Source: Erpobdella octoculata
Lineage: Eukaryota > Annelida > Clitellata > Hirudinida > Erpobdellidae
Direction: 5' to 3'
DNA length: 64,000 nucleotides
Assembly: GCA_963978895.1 (NCBI GenBank)
Contig: OZ022245.1
Span: 7,500,542 to 7,564,541, forward strand
Part shown: positions 46,786-60,400 of the stretch, in pieces
Numbering within the stretch: the first letter of the stretch is position 1
Layout of the letters: every line of letters starts with the position of its first letter
Notes under the pieces: generated by a model
Told to the model about the DNA's origin: nothing
Database searches by the model: none
The model's input: only the letters and a program-made list of their open reading frames with translations
Made by a program: the position numbers and the translations under genes

Positions 46786-46889
46786 AATCTATATATGTAA
46801 AACAACATGTCCTGACTGACTGACTGACCGATAATCAACGCGAGTTCTTAGGCTATAAAAGTAAAATATAAATTTCACGTTCGCTACAC
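46786..46889 (+). mobile_element. Helitron family 1 5' head remnant (copy B)
   Basis: Same as 28497-28600, with A|TCTATATATG and GACT repeats truncating the LINE fragment. Confidence 0.7.
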
Positions 46890-48330
46890 GAATCTTGTCT
46901 ATCTTTGAGGTGAAATGTTTTAGAAAATTATCCACGCTAATTGACTGGGCAGAAGAAGTTTTTCCTCTGCCCATGATATGATTGAGAGAACGCCACATTT
47001 GGTGAGTCAATTTACTGTTCTTTAAAAAAGTTTCCACCCAGTATGAGCTACGCTTGGACCGTATGAATTGTCTGTAGGCTCTCTGATGCATATGCCAATT
47101 GTCTCGATCAGAAGCCGATTGTGTTTTCAGAGCTTTTCTCTCCATCCCTCTAGTTCGCCGTTTCATGGCACGGCACTCTCCGTCATACGACGGGTCCGAT
47201 TGACTTAGACGGATGCGTGCCGTTTTAAGTGGGATCAAATGATTAACCACATTGAGAATTGCGCTGTTAAGCTGTGTGGCAGAGACATCAACGTCAACAT
47301 CATCTGTAGCGCTAATGTCTGTAGAATTTTGTAATTGGATTAACTTGAAGAACTTTTCCACATCCAACTGAGACCATTTCCTTGAGACTATCGTTTTGCA
47401 GACAGGTGGTGGGCGGGAAATAACAAACACCCAGCGAAGAAACCGATAATCGGAAAAGTCGACTGGTATGACGTTCATGCTTTTGACGAATAGAGATCTT
47501 CGTGAGGCAGCGACGTCGAGAGTACCTCCGAGTTCGTGAGTTGGTTGATGTACCCGAGGTGCAAAACCATGTGATGATAGACATTTTAAAAATGCTATTG
47601 TGGTAGGTTCCTTTTTGCGATCCAGTCTTATGTTAAAGTCCCCGACGATGAGAACATCCTTCAAGACAGATACGCGCGACAGAAGATTATCAAGCTCACT
47701 AAAAAATAGTGACGTTATGGGGCCAGTTCTGTAGACAACCAGCGCTACCATTTTCTCGTGAGTAGATTGAAGTCTGGCTGAAATAAATTTGAATGTCGTG
47801 ATTTTGGTGTCAAGAACGTAAGGCTGAAGACTGATGCTTAGAGCAGCGACAACTGCCACTCCCCCATGGTTGACATTGAGCGACGCCGAGGCAGCAGCGC
47901 TCGAGTCCCTTGGCCACGGTCGGTCGATGACTGTGAAGGAGGCAGCTCTAAGACGACATAGGGCGTTAGAATTGGTATCATGCCATGTCTCAGTCAGAAA
48001 GATTACGTCGATACTTTGGCGGAGCAGTAACTCCAGGAACTTGTCAACTTTATTGTTTAACGATCTCGCATTTAGTAAACCAAATGTGAGGTTTGAGGCG
48101 AAAGAATCTTTGGAGTGACGACCGGTAGAATGAGGCGATGAAGTACGACGTGGGTGACGGCTACCTGGTCTTCTCCCCCGGTTGTGATGATAACTCGTCA
48201 CGTCCTTCCGATGAATTCCAGCTTTTCTGAGAGAGTGTACAAGTTCGCGACATGGAACGACAGGCTTATTTAAGCTACCAAGCGCGCAGAGCACGTCGTA
48301 CAGGTTATGTATACGCTGAGCGGTACACAT
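46889..48330 (-). pseudogene. LINE ORF2 endonuclease fragment without reverse transcriptase (copy B)
   Basis: It encodes the same protein as 28600-30041, including GLLNARSLNNKVDKF, FLTETWHD, IVGDFNIRLD and the inactivating SDYRFL in place of a Ser-Asp-His motif. It ends at the Helitron head. The truncation and the His-to-Tyr change therefore predate the duplication. Confidence 0.85.
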
Positions 48331-48850
48331 ATTTAAACAAGGCAGATATTTGAGCTAATATAACTATTAAATGACAATGTAATTACAAGACACGTAACTC
48401 GCACAAAACAGTAGAACATATAACAAGACCGAAAAACACTGTTCGTGACCAGAAAATTGCTTAAAAAACGGTAATTAAACAAGAAAAGCACGTGCGAAAA
48501 ACAGAGGCAGCCGTACGTTCAGCGCCTAAATTCAAATATAATGTGACCAAGTTATTCAGAAATTCATCCAGACTTATAGGTATGTTATTTTATACTTTTT
48601 AGGGCGCGAGAAAAACGTTGTTTTTTGAGAAAAAAAAGTATTTTTTATGATGTAATATTATTTTCCCGGTTGCTTTCCCGTTCCCGCTTGCTCTCCCGTT
48701 CGCGTTCAGCCAGTCTCACTAAAATACAAATTAAGTACATAACTAGCTACGCACACAGCTGATTTCACACTCGCTTTCTTTTCTGTAGTTTTTGACTTTT
48801 CTACTTTCTTCTTTTTGTATTAATATTTGGATTCCAAATATACATCTTTA

Positions 48851-48852
<2 letters not shown>

Positions 48853-48901
<49 letters not shown>
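48853..48901. repeat. (TA)n microsatellite
   Basis: Copy B counterpart of 30564-30617. Confidence 0.95.
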
Positions 48902-48906
<5 letters not shown>

Positions 48907-49865
48907 CTGATCCAGCAAACGTTGTTTTGCCATTTAAATTATTTTGGTTTTTTTTTATTAAAAGTTTAATGTACAAATTATGTCAATTTATAAAAAAAAA
49001 ACAAAATCAATCTCGAAGAGCAATCGAGTGTACAATGTTTTTTGTCAGTCCATCTTTTGCCAACACGAACAAACTGGATGGTTTGCCCACGCGAGAACAT
49101 GCCACGTATAATTGTCCTTGAGAAAAACATGGTGTGCCCAAATCTTAACCACAAACAGACATCGTTTGGCCTTGTGACTTATTGATTGTCATTGCGAATG
49201 CCAATCTAATTGGAAATTGAATTCGTTTGAATTCAATATGCACTTCTGTGGAAATCATTGGGATCCGTGGCAGCAAAACATTTTTGCCCCGGAACTTTCC
49301 ATTAAAAATGCTGGCTTCGACAATGTTTTTCATTAATTTTTTAATTACTAATCGTACGCCATTGCACAGCCGCAGTGGGTTCAAATTTCGAAGTAGAATA
49401 ACGGGAGATCCAACTTTAAGCTGTAGGTGACATAGATGGTGCGGTGACATGCCAATCCAATTAGTTCAAAATCTCTGTTGGATAATTTACAGCTTCGCTG
49501 GCATCGCATACTGTATAGATAGATTTGTATGACACCAATTCGCCTGGCAACAACTGTTGTGTCTTGAAATTCAAATCATTGACATCCACATTTTTTGCAG
49601 CCAAATGGACTCTTTCTGCCAGCCACTCATGATTCACGTATTGTGTGTGTACATCGGGAAATACGCTGTCAATGAGAGACTTTTGCAAATTAATGATTGT
49701 GCAGAAATCGGTTGGCACTTTTATGCAGCCAGTATTTGCATGGACAGCAACTTTTCCATCACCGATATCTAACAATTGTTTTGAAAATGTGTCTGCAGAT
49801 GGATCTTGAAGCATTTGAACACGCATGTTTACTTTTAGCTGTACTTTTTCAACATAACCCCACAG
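48902..49865 (-). pseudogene. Helitron PIF1-helicase C-terminal remnant (copy B)
   Basis: The same fragment as 30618-31580, with VGSPVILLRNLNPLRLCN, AFAMTINKSQGQT and the same in-frame stop after SVCG. Here the sequence runs uninterrupted through CCCCACAG (49858-49865), the empty site for the hAT insertion of copy A. Confidence 0.85.
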
Positions 49866-50427
49866 TGCCGATGATTTTCAAGCAAGCAATTGAATACTTT
49901 CTTTTTAATTAAATCCTTTATATTATTTTCGATTGTCTTCCCGTCTGTCTGTCTGTCTTCCTGTCGGTCACAAACTTTGAGTCTCAAAATTAACTCACTT
50001 CCCGTTATCCGATCGAGCTGAAATTTGGCACATCGACTTGGGCTGCGAGACAATTAAATCTATCAAAATTTCAGTTTGATCGGATATTGTATAATTAAGT
50101 TTTTCAAAAAATTCAAAAAATTTTTCAAAAATTCAAATAAAATAAAAATCTAGGATCGTATATAAAGGATTTATAATAAAAACTTTGTTTTTATGGGTTA
50201 GTTTTTTAATTGATTAAAATTGGTAAAATAATTTTTCTAATAAATATACTAAATAGATTACACCCTATTCTCAGACCTACCAAATGTACACAAAAAAAGT
50301 GTATAAAAATCGGTTCAGCCGTTTTGATGATACGCATAATAACCCTACAAAATATTGCACGCGCCGAATATAATAGTAATAATAAAACCAATTAACAAAT
50401 TGAAATTACCTAGAGCCACGAAGGTTG
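49866..50427. other. Non-coding repeat-derived stretch (copy B)
   Basis: This parallels 35004-35565, with CTGTCTGTCTGTC simple repeat, AACTCACTTCCCGTTATCCG and AAAATCGGTTCAGCCGTTTT. I see no gene. Confidence 0.6.
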
Positions 50428-50613
50428 GATTATCTTTCACATAAGTGGCCTGGGCCGAATCTTCAAATAAAATAGTCCTATTTTGTTAAAACCTTAACCC
50501 TAACCCTAATCCTAACCCTACCCCTAATTATCACTTTTCATCGTGTTTATAGCTAATTATAGCCGAGAATGTATTACTCTTTCAAACAGCGAGCCGCTTT
50601 TGTGAAAGATTAC
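50428..50613. mobile_element. Mutator-like MITE (copy B) with CCCTAA repeats
   Basis: Counterpart of 35566-35751, with the same ends, 9-bp flanks and CTTAACCCTAACCCTAATCC tract. It was present before the duplication. Confidence 0.85.
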
Positions 50614-50907
50614 CGAAGCTTGAAGTATAATAAAAAGTTTGTCATATCTGAAAAAAAATCTTAAAATTGTTAAAATATTTATTTCACTAACGCATGTTTA
50701 AAGCTGTGTTCGTTCGACTTTTTAAACCGATAGCCACGAACACTATAATTACTTTTACCTATCGCCATGCGCATAGATAGCGCAAACAGAAAATCGTAAT
50801 CTCGTCAAAATATATTTTAAAAATTATTCTAAAAAAATATTCTAATTAGCCATGGACCTATCCTCAGACCTACCAAATGCAAACAAAAAATTTCATAAAA
50901 ATCGGTT

Positions 50908-51600
<693 letters not shown>

Positions 51601-54115
51601 TCATTGAACTGCTATGATCGCCGATTGTGATACGCTGTTTAAATTTCCATTTCCGCTTTGGACGGTAGTAATCCGGCCATAGTCCGAGACGAACCCGTTG
51701 CTAGAAGTCAATGCTGGTGGCTGCTTGTCCGATTCTGAGTCCGATGCGATTGATATTGGAAGAGGTGGATTTGGTGATGTTGTCTTTATTATGCTGTTGT
51801 TAAACGGACTAAAAGATTTTAATTCACGGAAAAGCCTGGCAAAATATGCAGGATCGCTGTTCAGCCTCAGCATTCGCCAACTGGAATCGTCGGCCACGCG
51901 CACGCAACGGTACCAAAAGCGGCCACGCCTGTCAGGATCGATGCGAGCTACAGCAAGAAATGGCTTCAGAGGATAACTAATTTCGTTTCCCATGTAAGAA
52001 TACGCCAAATACAAACAAGCGAGGATGGTCGATCGCAGCTCGTCGACTGTCACCAGGCTTGAGTCAACTGCGTTTCTGATCAGCATATAAACAAAGACGA
52101 CGTTGGCAGGATTGATAAAAGAAACGTCTTGCCAGCCAGAAGCCAGTAAAGCTCTGTCAACTGACCGGATCCAGGTGACACATTCGGTGGTCTGAAAATG
52201 GCGCAGTCGATTGCATCGTTGAACTAAAAATTCACCTAAACAGGATAGCAATTCGCTCGAAGTTGCTTGCATTTGTACAACTGTTTTGCAATTTGGCATA
52301 AGGGTCAAGCCTAGATGAGAGCTAACATGAGCCGCTTGGGTTTTGCCCAGAGTGTCACAGTTGCCTTGAGCCGAAAAAGAGCCCGAGTTGCCACTGTTAC
52401 CACTGATGATATAGCCTCCGTTTAGAATGGACGAGTGAGGTCTGCTTTGAGCCGCTCCGCTTTTGACTGGAAATGAAGTAATGGAAGAACTTATTGCAAC
52501 TGAAGCCGAAGAGGGCCTGGATCTGAAACTCAATGAAGTTATTGTTTGTCCGGCTTGCGACACTCCCTGCCTCTTGTCGTCCGGACTACACTTTCTCCTG
52601 TCTGAGTGATAATGATGATGATGGTGATGGTGGTGGTTGTAATGTAGGTCGTTTATGAGGTTGGACTTGTGACCCGCCACTCCATTCGCTAAATTTTTGT
52701 TTTTCGGTTCGACCTGTTGAATAAAAAATGGTGTTATTGCTACTGCATTAATTACACACGATATAATTTGTATTTATTTTATTAGACACATTTATTATTA
52801 TTTATTTTATTTTATGCATTTTATTGGACACATTTATTATTGTTTATTTTACTTTAATGTTAATAATATACTAATAAAAAAAAATAAAGTAAATTTCAAG
52901 AAAAGTTAAAAGTTTTAAAAAATTAGAACAATTTTATAAAAAATTGAATGAAGTATATCTTGACAAAAATTAATTTCCGTTTAAACAGTTAAAAACAAAA
53001 TTTTAGACTGAAATGTCAACATGATCTGGTAAAATTGGAGTTGAATCCCTTAATCGGAACATTTTAAAACATTTATAATACATTACATTTAATAACGTTA
53101 CAAGTACATAATTATTATGATTTATTGTAGCTTCATACAGTCTGTGTTAAAAAACCTCTATAGACCATAGACCCTACGTGACATCATCAGAGAGATGCGA
53201 GAACAAACAATGAATAACAGTTTTATTAATTCAGGAAAATCTCACTTTGCCAATATAATCTTCATCGTTGCTGTCGATGTTTGTGACATCTTTGAATGGA
53301 TGGTTCGAGGTGTAGGCGATCGTGGAGACTGGGTTGCGACAGATCGGGAAAACTCCAGATCCGCCGGCTACTGGAAACAATCCTGAGCCGTTGTGAGACT
53401 TGGCGGGCTGCTCTGGTGCATAGTAGGCGGCGTACTTGACGGCGGCTAAGTTGTTGTTGTTATTCTCCATGTCTTCCATCTGTCGAAAGTTGAGAGAAAT
53501 TCCGTGCTTGCCTCCCGACAATTTGTATGCCAGTTTGCTCCACACGCTTCTCCCATTTCCACTGCTACCGATCTTTTTACCGCAGCCCGATCCTGCTGTT
53601 GGTGCGGCTGTCGAAGTGACGTTAGTCGTTGACGTCGTCGCTTTTTTCCATGCAAACACTCCACTGTTTGGTCCTGAAGATCTGCGAGAGGAAATATTAA
53701 GCAATAAAGCTTTGATGACTTGCATGTCCTACTTTGAGACGTAGTTTTTTTTCTCGGGATTTTTTCTTCTTCCAAGAAATGCACCAAACCAACAAGTAGG
53801 CTTACAAAATGTTTACAGTCCTATTTTGAATCTTTTAGAAGACAAACTCGAAATGATCGATTTTGTCAGTTGATGCGCAACAAATTTATACTTATTAACT
53901 CATAATGACAACCTGGATCGTTGGTTCTTGAGCAAAATGGCGGGCGGAGGAGGTGGCAAGTTGCAGTAATCAAGATTCGTGAACGTCGTCGTCTTGGGAA
54001 TGACCTTGGCCTTGTGGTCAGACGTGCTGTTGCTCGAGCTCTCGATGCTTCTGCTGCCTATCGTGCTGACTGATCGGTCGTCGCTGATTGGCTGTCGAGA
54101 ATTGACTCCGCCCAT
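51601..54115 (-). CDS. CDK5R1: CDK5 activator, p35/p39 type (CDK5R family), three exons
   Basis: This is a regulatory subunit that binds and activates the neuronal kinase CDK5. Exon 1 (54115-53913) starts MGGVNSRQ, so Gly2 could be myristoylated as in p35, and includes a Pro run (LPPPPPAILL). It joins in phase to exon 2 (53681-53246), where SGVFAWKK resembles the p35 WKR/basic region. Exon 2 joins through AAA|GTGAGA to exon 3 (52713-51601). Exon 3 holds a His-rich tract, TSSELLSCLGEFLVQRCNRL and the conserved cyclin-box fold: TECVTWIRSVDRALL, GWQDVSFINPANVVFVYM, TILACLYLAYSYMGNEISYP, LKPFLAV, FWYRCVRV, LRLNSDPAYFARLFRELK. The frame is open across all joins. Exon 1 uses a weaker donor (CAG|GTTGTC). 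The gene is longer at the N-terminus than vertebrate p35. The symbol is by family; p35 and p39 cannot be told apart. Confidence 0.93.
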
Positions 54116-54955
54116 GACTGTTCAACCCCTGAGCGGATAAGAGGTTGATTCGTTTGATCTGAGAAGTTTCAACTGAAGGGTGAAATAAAAACACTGATGG
54201 ATAAGATATCGAATTTTTTTTTATCTATTCACGATTTCCGCCCCAGTTAGAAACTCAATTTCGCTCGCCGCTCGTGGAACATAAATATTAATTTGGTCCT
54301 ACCCCTCGCGTGATTGTCCCAGTTGCCATGGAAACATGGTACTCTCCTGGGTACATAATTCTTACTAATGTGTCGTGAAAAGTCGGGCAAAGTAGAAGCG
54401 CGGGCCTAATCTAAATTTCGCCTTCTTTAAACTAATTATTTCATTTCAACTATTCATTTAAAGCAAATTGGTAGGTATGTAGTATTATGTATATACACTA
54501 TATTTTGACTTGAAAACTCAATTGCTTCTTACTAGCTTAATAATGTGTGTCAAACAAAATCAAAATGTCCTCAAAACCAATATCACTGCCTTGAAAATCT
54601 TGATAAAATTTGAAAAATTGTCAATTGGATCAATAATTTCACTTTAGTGCAATCGACATTTCAGACTGCAGAATCAATTCTAAAACCTACGGGTTTCATG
54701 CAAATTGTACGTAAATCAAATGAAGGGATGCCATCTATCTATTTTGTTCATCCACTTTTCTTCAATCCTTCATAAATCCTCCGTCCATCTATCGATCCAT
54801 CCATTTGTCCTCCATCCATTCACTTCCCCATCCATTCATCCTTCTGTTCATTTATTATATCCTGAGTCTATCGAGCTTTCGTTCTTTCAAAAACAGATTG
54901 CAAATCAGGGTTGAATTATTAACTACTTTTTCATTTGCGTGAATGTATATCGATG
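54116..54955. other. Upstream region of the CDK5 activator gene
   Basis: About 54240-54420 is less AT-rich than its surroundings (CGCTCGCCGCTCGTGG, GCGCGGGCC) and could include the promoter. Beyond 54440 it is AT-rich, with a CATCCATC-type simple repeat near 54790-54850. I see no further ORF of interest. Confidence 0.5.
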
Positions 54956-54964
54956 ATTTCGGTG

Positions 54965-55262
<298 letters not shown>

Positions 55263-55324
55263 TGGTGATGTTGATGACGAAGAGGAAGATGAAGATGAAG
55301 ATACGAGGATGACGACAGTTTAAT

Positions 55325-56075
55325 TTTCAATCGATTAGTTGCTCCAGACAACTACGCTGTTACACATTTTAAAGTAATATATTTTTATATTTAGAAAGTA
55401 TTATACAAGTAACAAGCTTGAAAATTTTTGCTCCTCCTTCCCCCCCCCCTTTAGCATCACCGACATGAGGAAAGAGAATCCAGTGAGATGAAACCACGTG
55501 TGTTAGCATATCGTGCACGAGAGTGTTATATTGTGGCACCAGACTCCAAGAGTTGGAAAAAATCAAATTTTCAAACTTTGCATACTAAATTTTATTTTTC
55601 CACATAAACATTAAATTCCACGCGTATTGAGAAAAAGTTTTTTTTATTATAAATAATGCGATTTTTCAAATCATTTGGGAACCGCGGTTGTTTCGCTCCA
55701 CCTTGCATCGGCTGGTGTTTACTGTTTACCCCATGGACAGCCCTTTTGTTACCAAAAAACTGGAAATGTAGAAATTGCTTAGAAGACGATAACTTCAATA
55801 ATTCCTGCTCACTGCGTCGTAATAAAGATCTGCAGCACTACAATTACCGTTACAGGCCAGAGTTGAAAACGTAGTCAGCAAGAGAGAAAATTTGAAAATA
55901 TCTCAGAGGATTTTCCCTGCTTATATGAAAAAGCAATTTATGGAAAGGAAGCAAGAAAGCAGTTTTTAGAAATATTTTATCGGATCTATATGGAGAAGCC
56001 TGGCCTCCTCATTTGATCCTCTTAGCGTCGAATTAAATGAAATCAATAGTTATAACTCCCTGTTTCTTTGCACTT
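55325..56075. other. Gene-free interval
   Basis: A 72-codon open frame at 55656-55874 (plus) has several Cys and Trp but no recognisable family. A C-run lies at about 55440-55449. I see nothing else. Confidence 0.5.
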
Positions 56076-56079
56076 TATT

Positions 56080-56522
56080 TTGCCCGGGGTTTTTAGAGTT
56101 TTTCCATTGTTTTTCTTTCTCGCTCTACGTTTCCTACCCATACCCATTGCTCCCCCGCTTGCGGTCGCTTTCCAGCTCCCGGTCGCTTTCCCGCTCACGG
56201 TCGCTTTCTCGCTCCCGATCGTTTTCCCGCTCCCGCTTGCTCTCCCGTTCCCGTTTATTTTCCATTTCCCGCTCGATCTTTCGCTCTCAGTCGCTTTTCT
56301 GTTTCCGCTTGCTTTCCCGTTCCCGTTTATTCTCCAGTTCCCGTTTCCGCTTTCTTTCCTGCTCCGCTCTTTTTGTGACCGATTTCAATTTTTTCACTAA
56401 AACTTTTCCCCATTACCGCTCAAGGTTGCGTGAAAATTTCATATCGATCGGATGAATGGTGTAGCAATGCATATAGGACATACATACTGACAGACAGACA
56501 GTCATTTTTATTTTTATCGATA
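56080..56522 (-). mobile_element. Helitron family 2, nearly complete with minisatellite (about 440 bp)
   Basis: On the minus strand the tail reads CTCTAAAAACCCCGGGCA and then degrades before CTAG. The body is diverged CGGGAGCGGGAAAGCGACC minisatellite. The head includes the GAGCGG motif, CCATTCATCCGAT and TGCATTGCTACACC, with a decayed TC start near 56522. It shows the plain layout of the family without nested units. Confidence 0.75.
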
Positions 56523-56632
56523 TAGGAAATACACTGGATTCGGGTTTTTCAAATCCGGCCGGGGCCGGTGTTGGCCAGATTTAAAATTCAAAAACCGCCC
56601 AGGGACTTAAGCCTTGGATTAAGCATTGTAGT

Positions 56633-57029
56633 TGTCACGCCCGCGTAAACGCAGGTGCGTGCCTGGATCTAACTTTGGGATTTCCGGCGCAGGCGGTGCA
56701 TCGGGTATTGCACAACGTTGCGTGTTTGGATTGTTGCGCGAATATTTGAACGTTTAAGCCTGTAGCCTGTAGCCTGGAGGGCTTGTATTTATAAGGCTGT
56801 CGCGAACTACTCGGGTCCCTTCTTCTTGTTCCTGTTCGCCATTGTTTGATCGACGTTGAAACTGTTTTATATCTGTTCGTCCTCGTGGTGATAGTTTTTC
56901 GATAATCTTGCTTGGTATTCGATAAATAAAACAATATATACTAATAAAGAGTGTCTTTAACTTTATTTCGACTTAAATTTTCTCCAGTTCTGTTTGAATA
57001 TCGACTATCGCAAAGGCGAAGTCGTGACA
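56633..57029 (+). mobile_element. 5' LTR of a Ty3/Gypsy-group retrotransposon (397 bp)
   Basis: It starts TGTCACGCCCGCG and ends AAGTCGTGACA. I found no difference from the 3' LTR (61670-62066). The 5-bp target duplication GTAGT is at 56628-56632 and 62067-62071. A TATA-like TATTTATAAGGC lies at about 56787 and AATAAA signals at about 56922 and 56943. Confidence 0.97.
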
Positions 57030-57451
57030 GTGAATTTTTTGGTGGCAACGGTGGTATAGTCAGTCGATACACCGATCAGTTTTGGGTGAGATTCGTCCTG
57101 GGCGATAGAGTTCATCGAGTTGGTGAAGTTCTATCGAGTTTGGTGATCTAACGACTTTGGCGGTATCCAGTGGTTTTGGCGGGATCAGCGGGATTCGACC
57201 GGGATCTGCAAAACCGACCAGGGATTCGACGCAAATCGACCAGATCAAGGAGGATCCTCACCGCAAGATCGACGATTGACGATTCAGTGCTGGAGAAAGA
57301 GTCCGGACAGTTTCAGACCGTTGAGTTCGACCACGTGGCGACATCCATTTCGCAAGGAGGGCCGATCCACATCTCAGGTTAGAGATTTTATCGTTGCCGG
57401 ATTGCCCAGTTAGGTTTTTCTTTCTTTTTCTGTGTAGTAGGTTTCATAAAT
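57030..57451 (+). other. Retrotransposon 5' leader
   Basis: Untranslated leader between the LTR and gag. The sequence just after the LTR, TTTTGGTGGCAACGGTGG, may include the primer-binding site, but I could not match it to a particular tRNA. Confidence 0.5.
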
Positions 57452-60400
57452 ATGATTAGAACCCCTACGGTTGAAGAGTCAGTTGCGCTGGATAGTCCAA
57501 CAGGGATCCTTAGCGAGGAGCACTATCAATTTGTTGATGATAGTCGGCGTCCACGTAGAGTTAGTGAAGATACTAACGTTAGCAAAAATTTCAAATCAGA
57601 ATTAGCTGAGCGTAAGTTAGCATTGCGCGAAGCAGAATTGGCGGCTAAAGAAGCTAAATTAGAAGAGGATAGGGCGAACCGTAGACTTGCTGAAGCTAAG
57701 TTAGAACAGGAGCGTAGACTCGCTGACGCTAAGTTAGAAGAGGATAGGGCGAACCGTAGACTCGCTGAAGCTAGGTTAGATGAGGATAGGGCAACCCGCA
57801 GACTCGCTGAAGCTAAACTAGAGCTGGAACGTGAAAGGATTCAGGACCACAATAGTCTTGAGGTTTCCTTATCCGTTCGCACTAGTCGCTTTCTAAATGC
57901 CATGAAGGGTATAATGGCGGAGTTTCCTTCAGATCCTGCTGCAATACCGGGGTATTTTCAGTATCTAGAGAATCAGTTTGCATCATACCAAGTTGATGAT
58001 GATGTGAAACCCAAAATATTGCAGGCCCATTTGAATAATAGAGCTCGCTCAATCTTGAGTCGATTGACCGTTGTTCAGTTAGGGGACTATGAGGAACTAA
58101 AGCAAATTCTATTGCAGGAATTTCGGGTCACTCCCAGTCTTTTAAGGGAGAGGTTTTATGCTGTAAAAAGGAGACCTGGTGAGACTTATTCACAGGTAGC
58201 TTCTGAATTACACACAGCGTTATCGTATTATATTAAAAGTAGGAATATTGATGAGAATTTCCATCAATTAGTTAGTTTGATGTGTGCCGATAGGTTGAAA
58301 CAACTAATGTCTCCCAGTTGTGCAGATTTTATTTTAACTCAGGAAAAGGATGATTGGTTAAATCATCTAGAGCTTTCACGCGTTGCGGATAGCTACATGG
58401 CCACACACGAGCATGAGACTAGACCGCCTCGATTTAACAACCCAAAACCAACAGATAAAGGGTCAGGGTCTCCCATTCCTAATAGAATGACTAAAATATC
58501 CATTGATCCTAACATGGATAAGGATAAAAGGTATGGTTTATGCTTCAAATGCCATAAGAAGGGTCATTCGTTCAAGGAATGTCCTCTACATAAATTCCCT
58601 TCCTCAAATTTACCTAATCCCAGAATTAATTGTTGTCAAACAGAAAATTCCTTTAATTGTCTCGGTGATAGGAAAACATTTGTTGATGATAAAAATTTGT
58701 CCTCTCAGTCAAAAAATTCCCGTAATTGTCTCGATGATAGGAAAACATTGGTTGATGGTAAAAATTTGTCTTCTCATTCAGAAAATTCCTTTAGAGGTCT
58801 CGTTGATAGGAAAATAATGTTTGATGGTCAAAAATCTTTTCCCTGTCCCGAAGCATGTCCCATTATAGATGTTGATGATTATCACATTAGGTCTTATGAG
58901 AATGTATTTATCGATCAATTACCATCTATTCCAGCTTTGATTGATGGTGGTGCAGAGGTGTGTTGCATTAGAGAAGATTTAATTAAATCTCTTCGTAGGG
59001 TACCACATAAATTTATAAAATTATCCGGCCTTAAAGGTCAACCAGAAATTGTAGGTTGTGTTAGATTAGTTGTTCGACCAGATCTTGTGGGTGATGACGT
59101 TGTGAACCTAGCACCCAAGGTTCGTGCATGGTTTGCTGTCGTCCCAAATCTTAATGAGCAAATTATTATCACTCCCTCCGTAAGCAACTTATTAAAAACG
59201 ATATCATTGTATGATACCGTTGCATACCCTATTAAGAACAAACAAAATGCACATGACTCTGATGTGAATGTTCCCAGTCTTGAAATAACTAATTCACAAT
59301 ATTTTGTTTTAGATGAACCTCGTAATGATGAGCATAGTCCAGATGTTGCATTAATTCTCGGCGAAGGTGTTTCTCGTGCTGCTGACGCTAGGAAAGTGGA
59401 TTCACAGGCCGATACTTGTCAGGACATAGATGTTTCCGTAGTTTCGGGTGATGATATTTGTCCAGGTGCTGATGCTAGGAAAGTTGATTCACAGACCGAT
59501 ACTTGTCAGGACATAGGTGCTTCTGTAGTTTCGGGTGATGATATTTGTCCAGGTGCTGATGCTAGGAAAGTTGATTCACAGACCGATACTAGTCAGGACA
59601 CAGGTGCTTCTGTAGTTTCGGGTGATGATATTTGTCCAGGTGCTGATGCTAGGAAAGTTGATTCACAGACCGATACTTGTCAGGACATAGGTGTTTCTGT
59701 AGTTGCGGGTGATGATATTTGTCCAGGTGCTGATGCAGGCGGAAGTGATTCACGAACCGACGCTCGATTTACAACCACTAACGATGATTGTCAGGGGGTA
59801 GACGATAGTAATTATCCCGATGCGTTTGCTAAAGAGCAACATGATTGTCCTTCACTGAAGTCCTTCTGGTTGCTAGGTATAGATAAGCGTAAAAACTTTT
59901 ATATCGACAAGGGACTTTTGTTTCACAAGGAGAATCAGTGGGGTCATTCCATAAAACAGTTGTGTTTGCCCAGGAGTCGTATACTTGCAGTGTTACAGAT
60001 GGGGCATGATGCTCCCTATTCGGGGCACATGGCTGCCAAGAGTACACGGCAGCGTATTCGACTCAGCTTTTGGTTTCCCGATATGGAGAAACAAGTCCAA
60101 ACCTATTGTGAGTCGTGCCCCGTATGCCAGTTAAGGGCACCTGTTAGAAAAAGAGATCGGGTCCCCATAACTCCCATACCACGGGGAGATGAACTACCAT
60201 TTAATCATTTAGTTATGGATTGTATAGGGCCCATAATTCCAGCGGGTGATAGTGTGACTATCCGACCCAAGTACAATTATGCCCTGGTTGTTGTCGATTT
60301 GTTCTCTAGATGGCCGATGGCTTACCCATTAAGGTCATTAGATGCTAAATCTGTATGTGAGATCCTTATTCAGATCTTTATGACGTTTTCCATACCGCGA

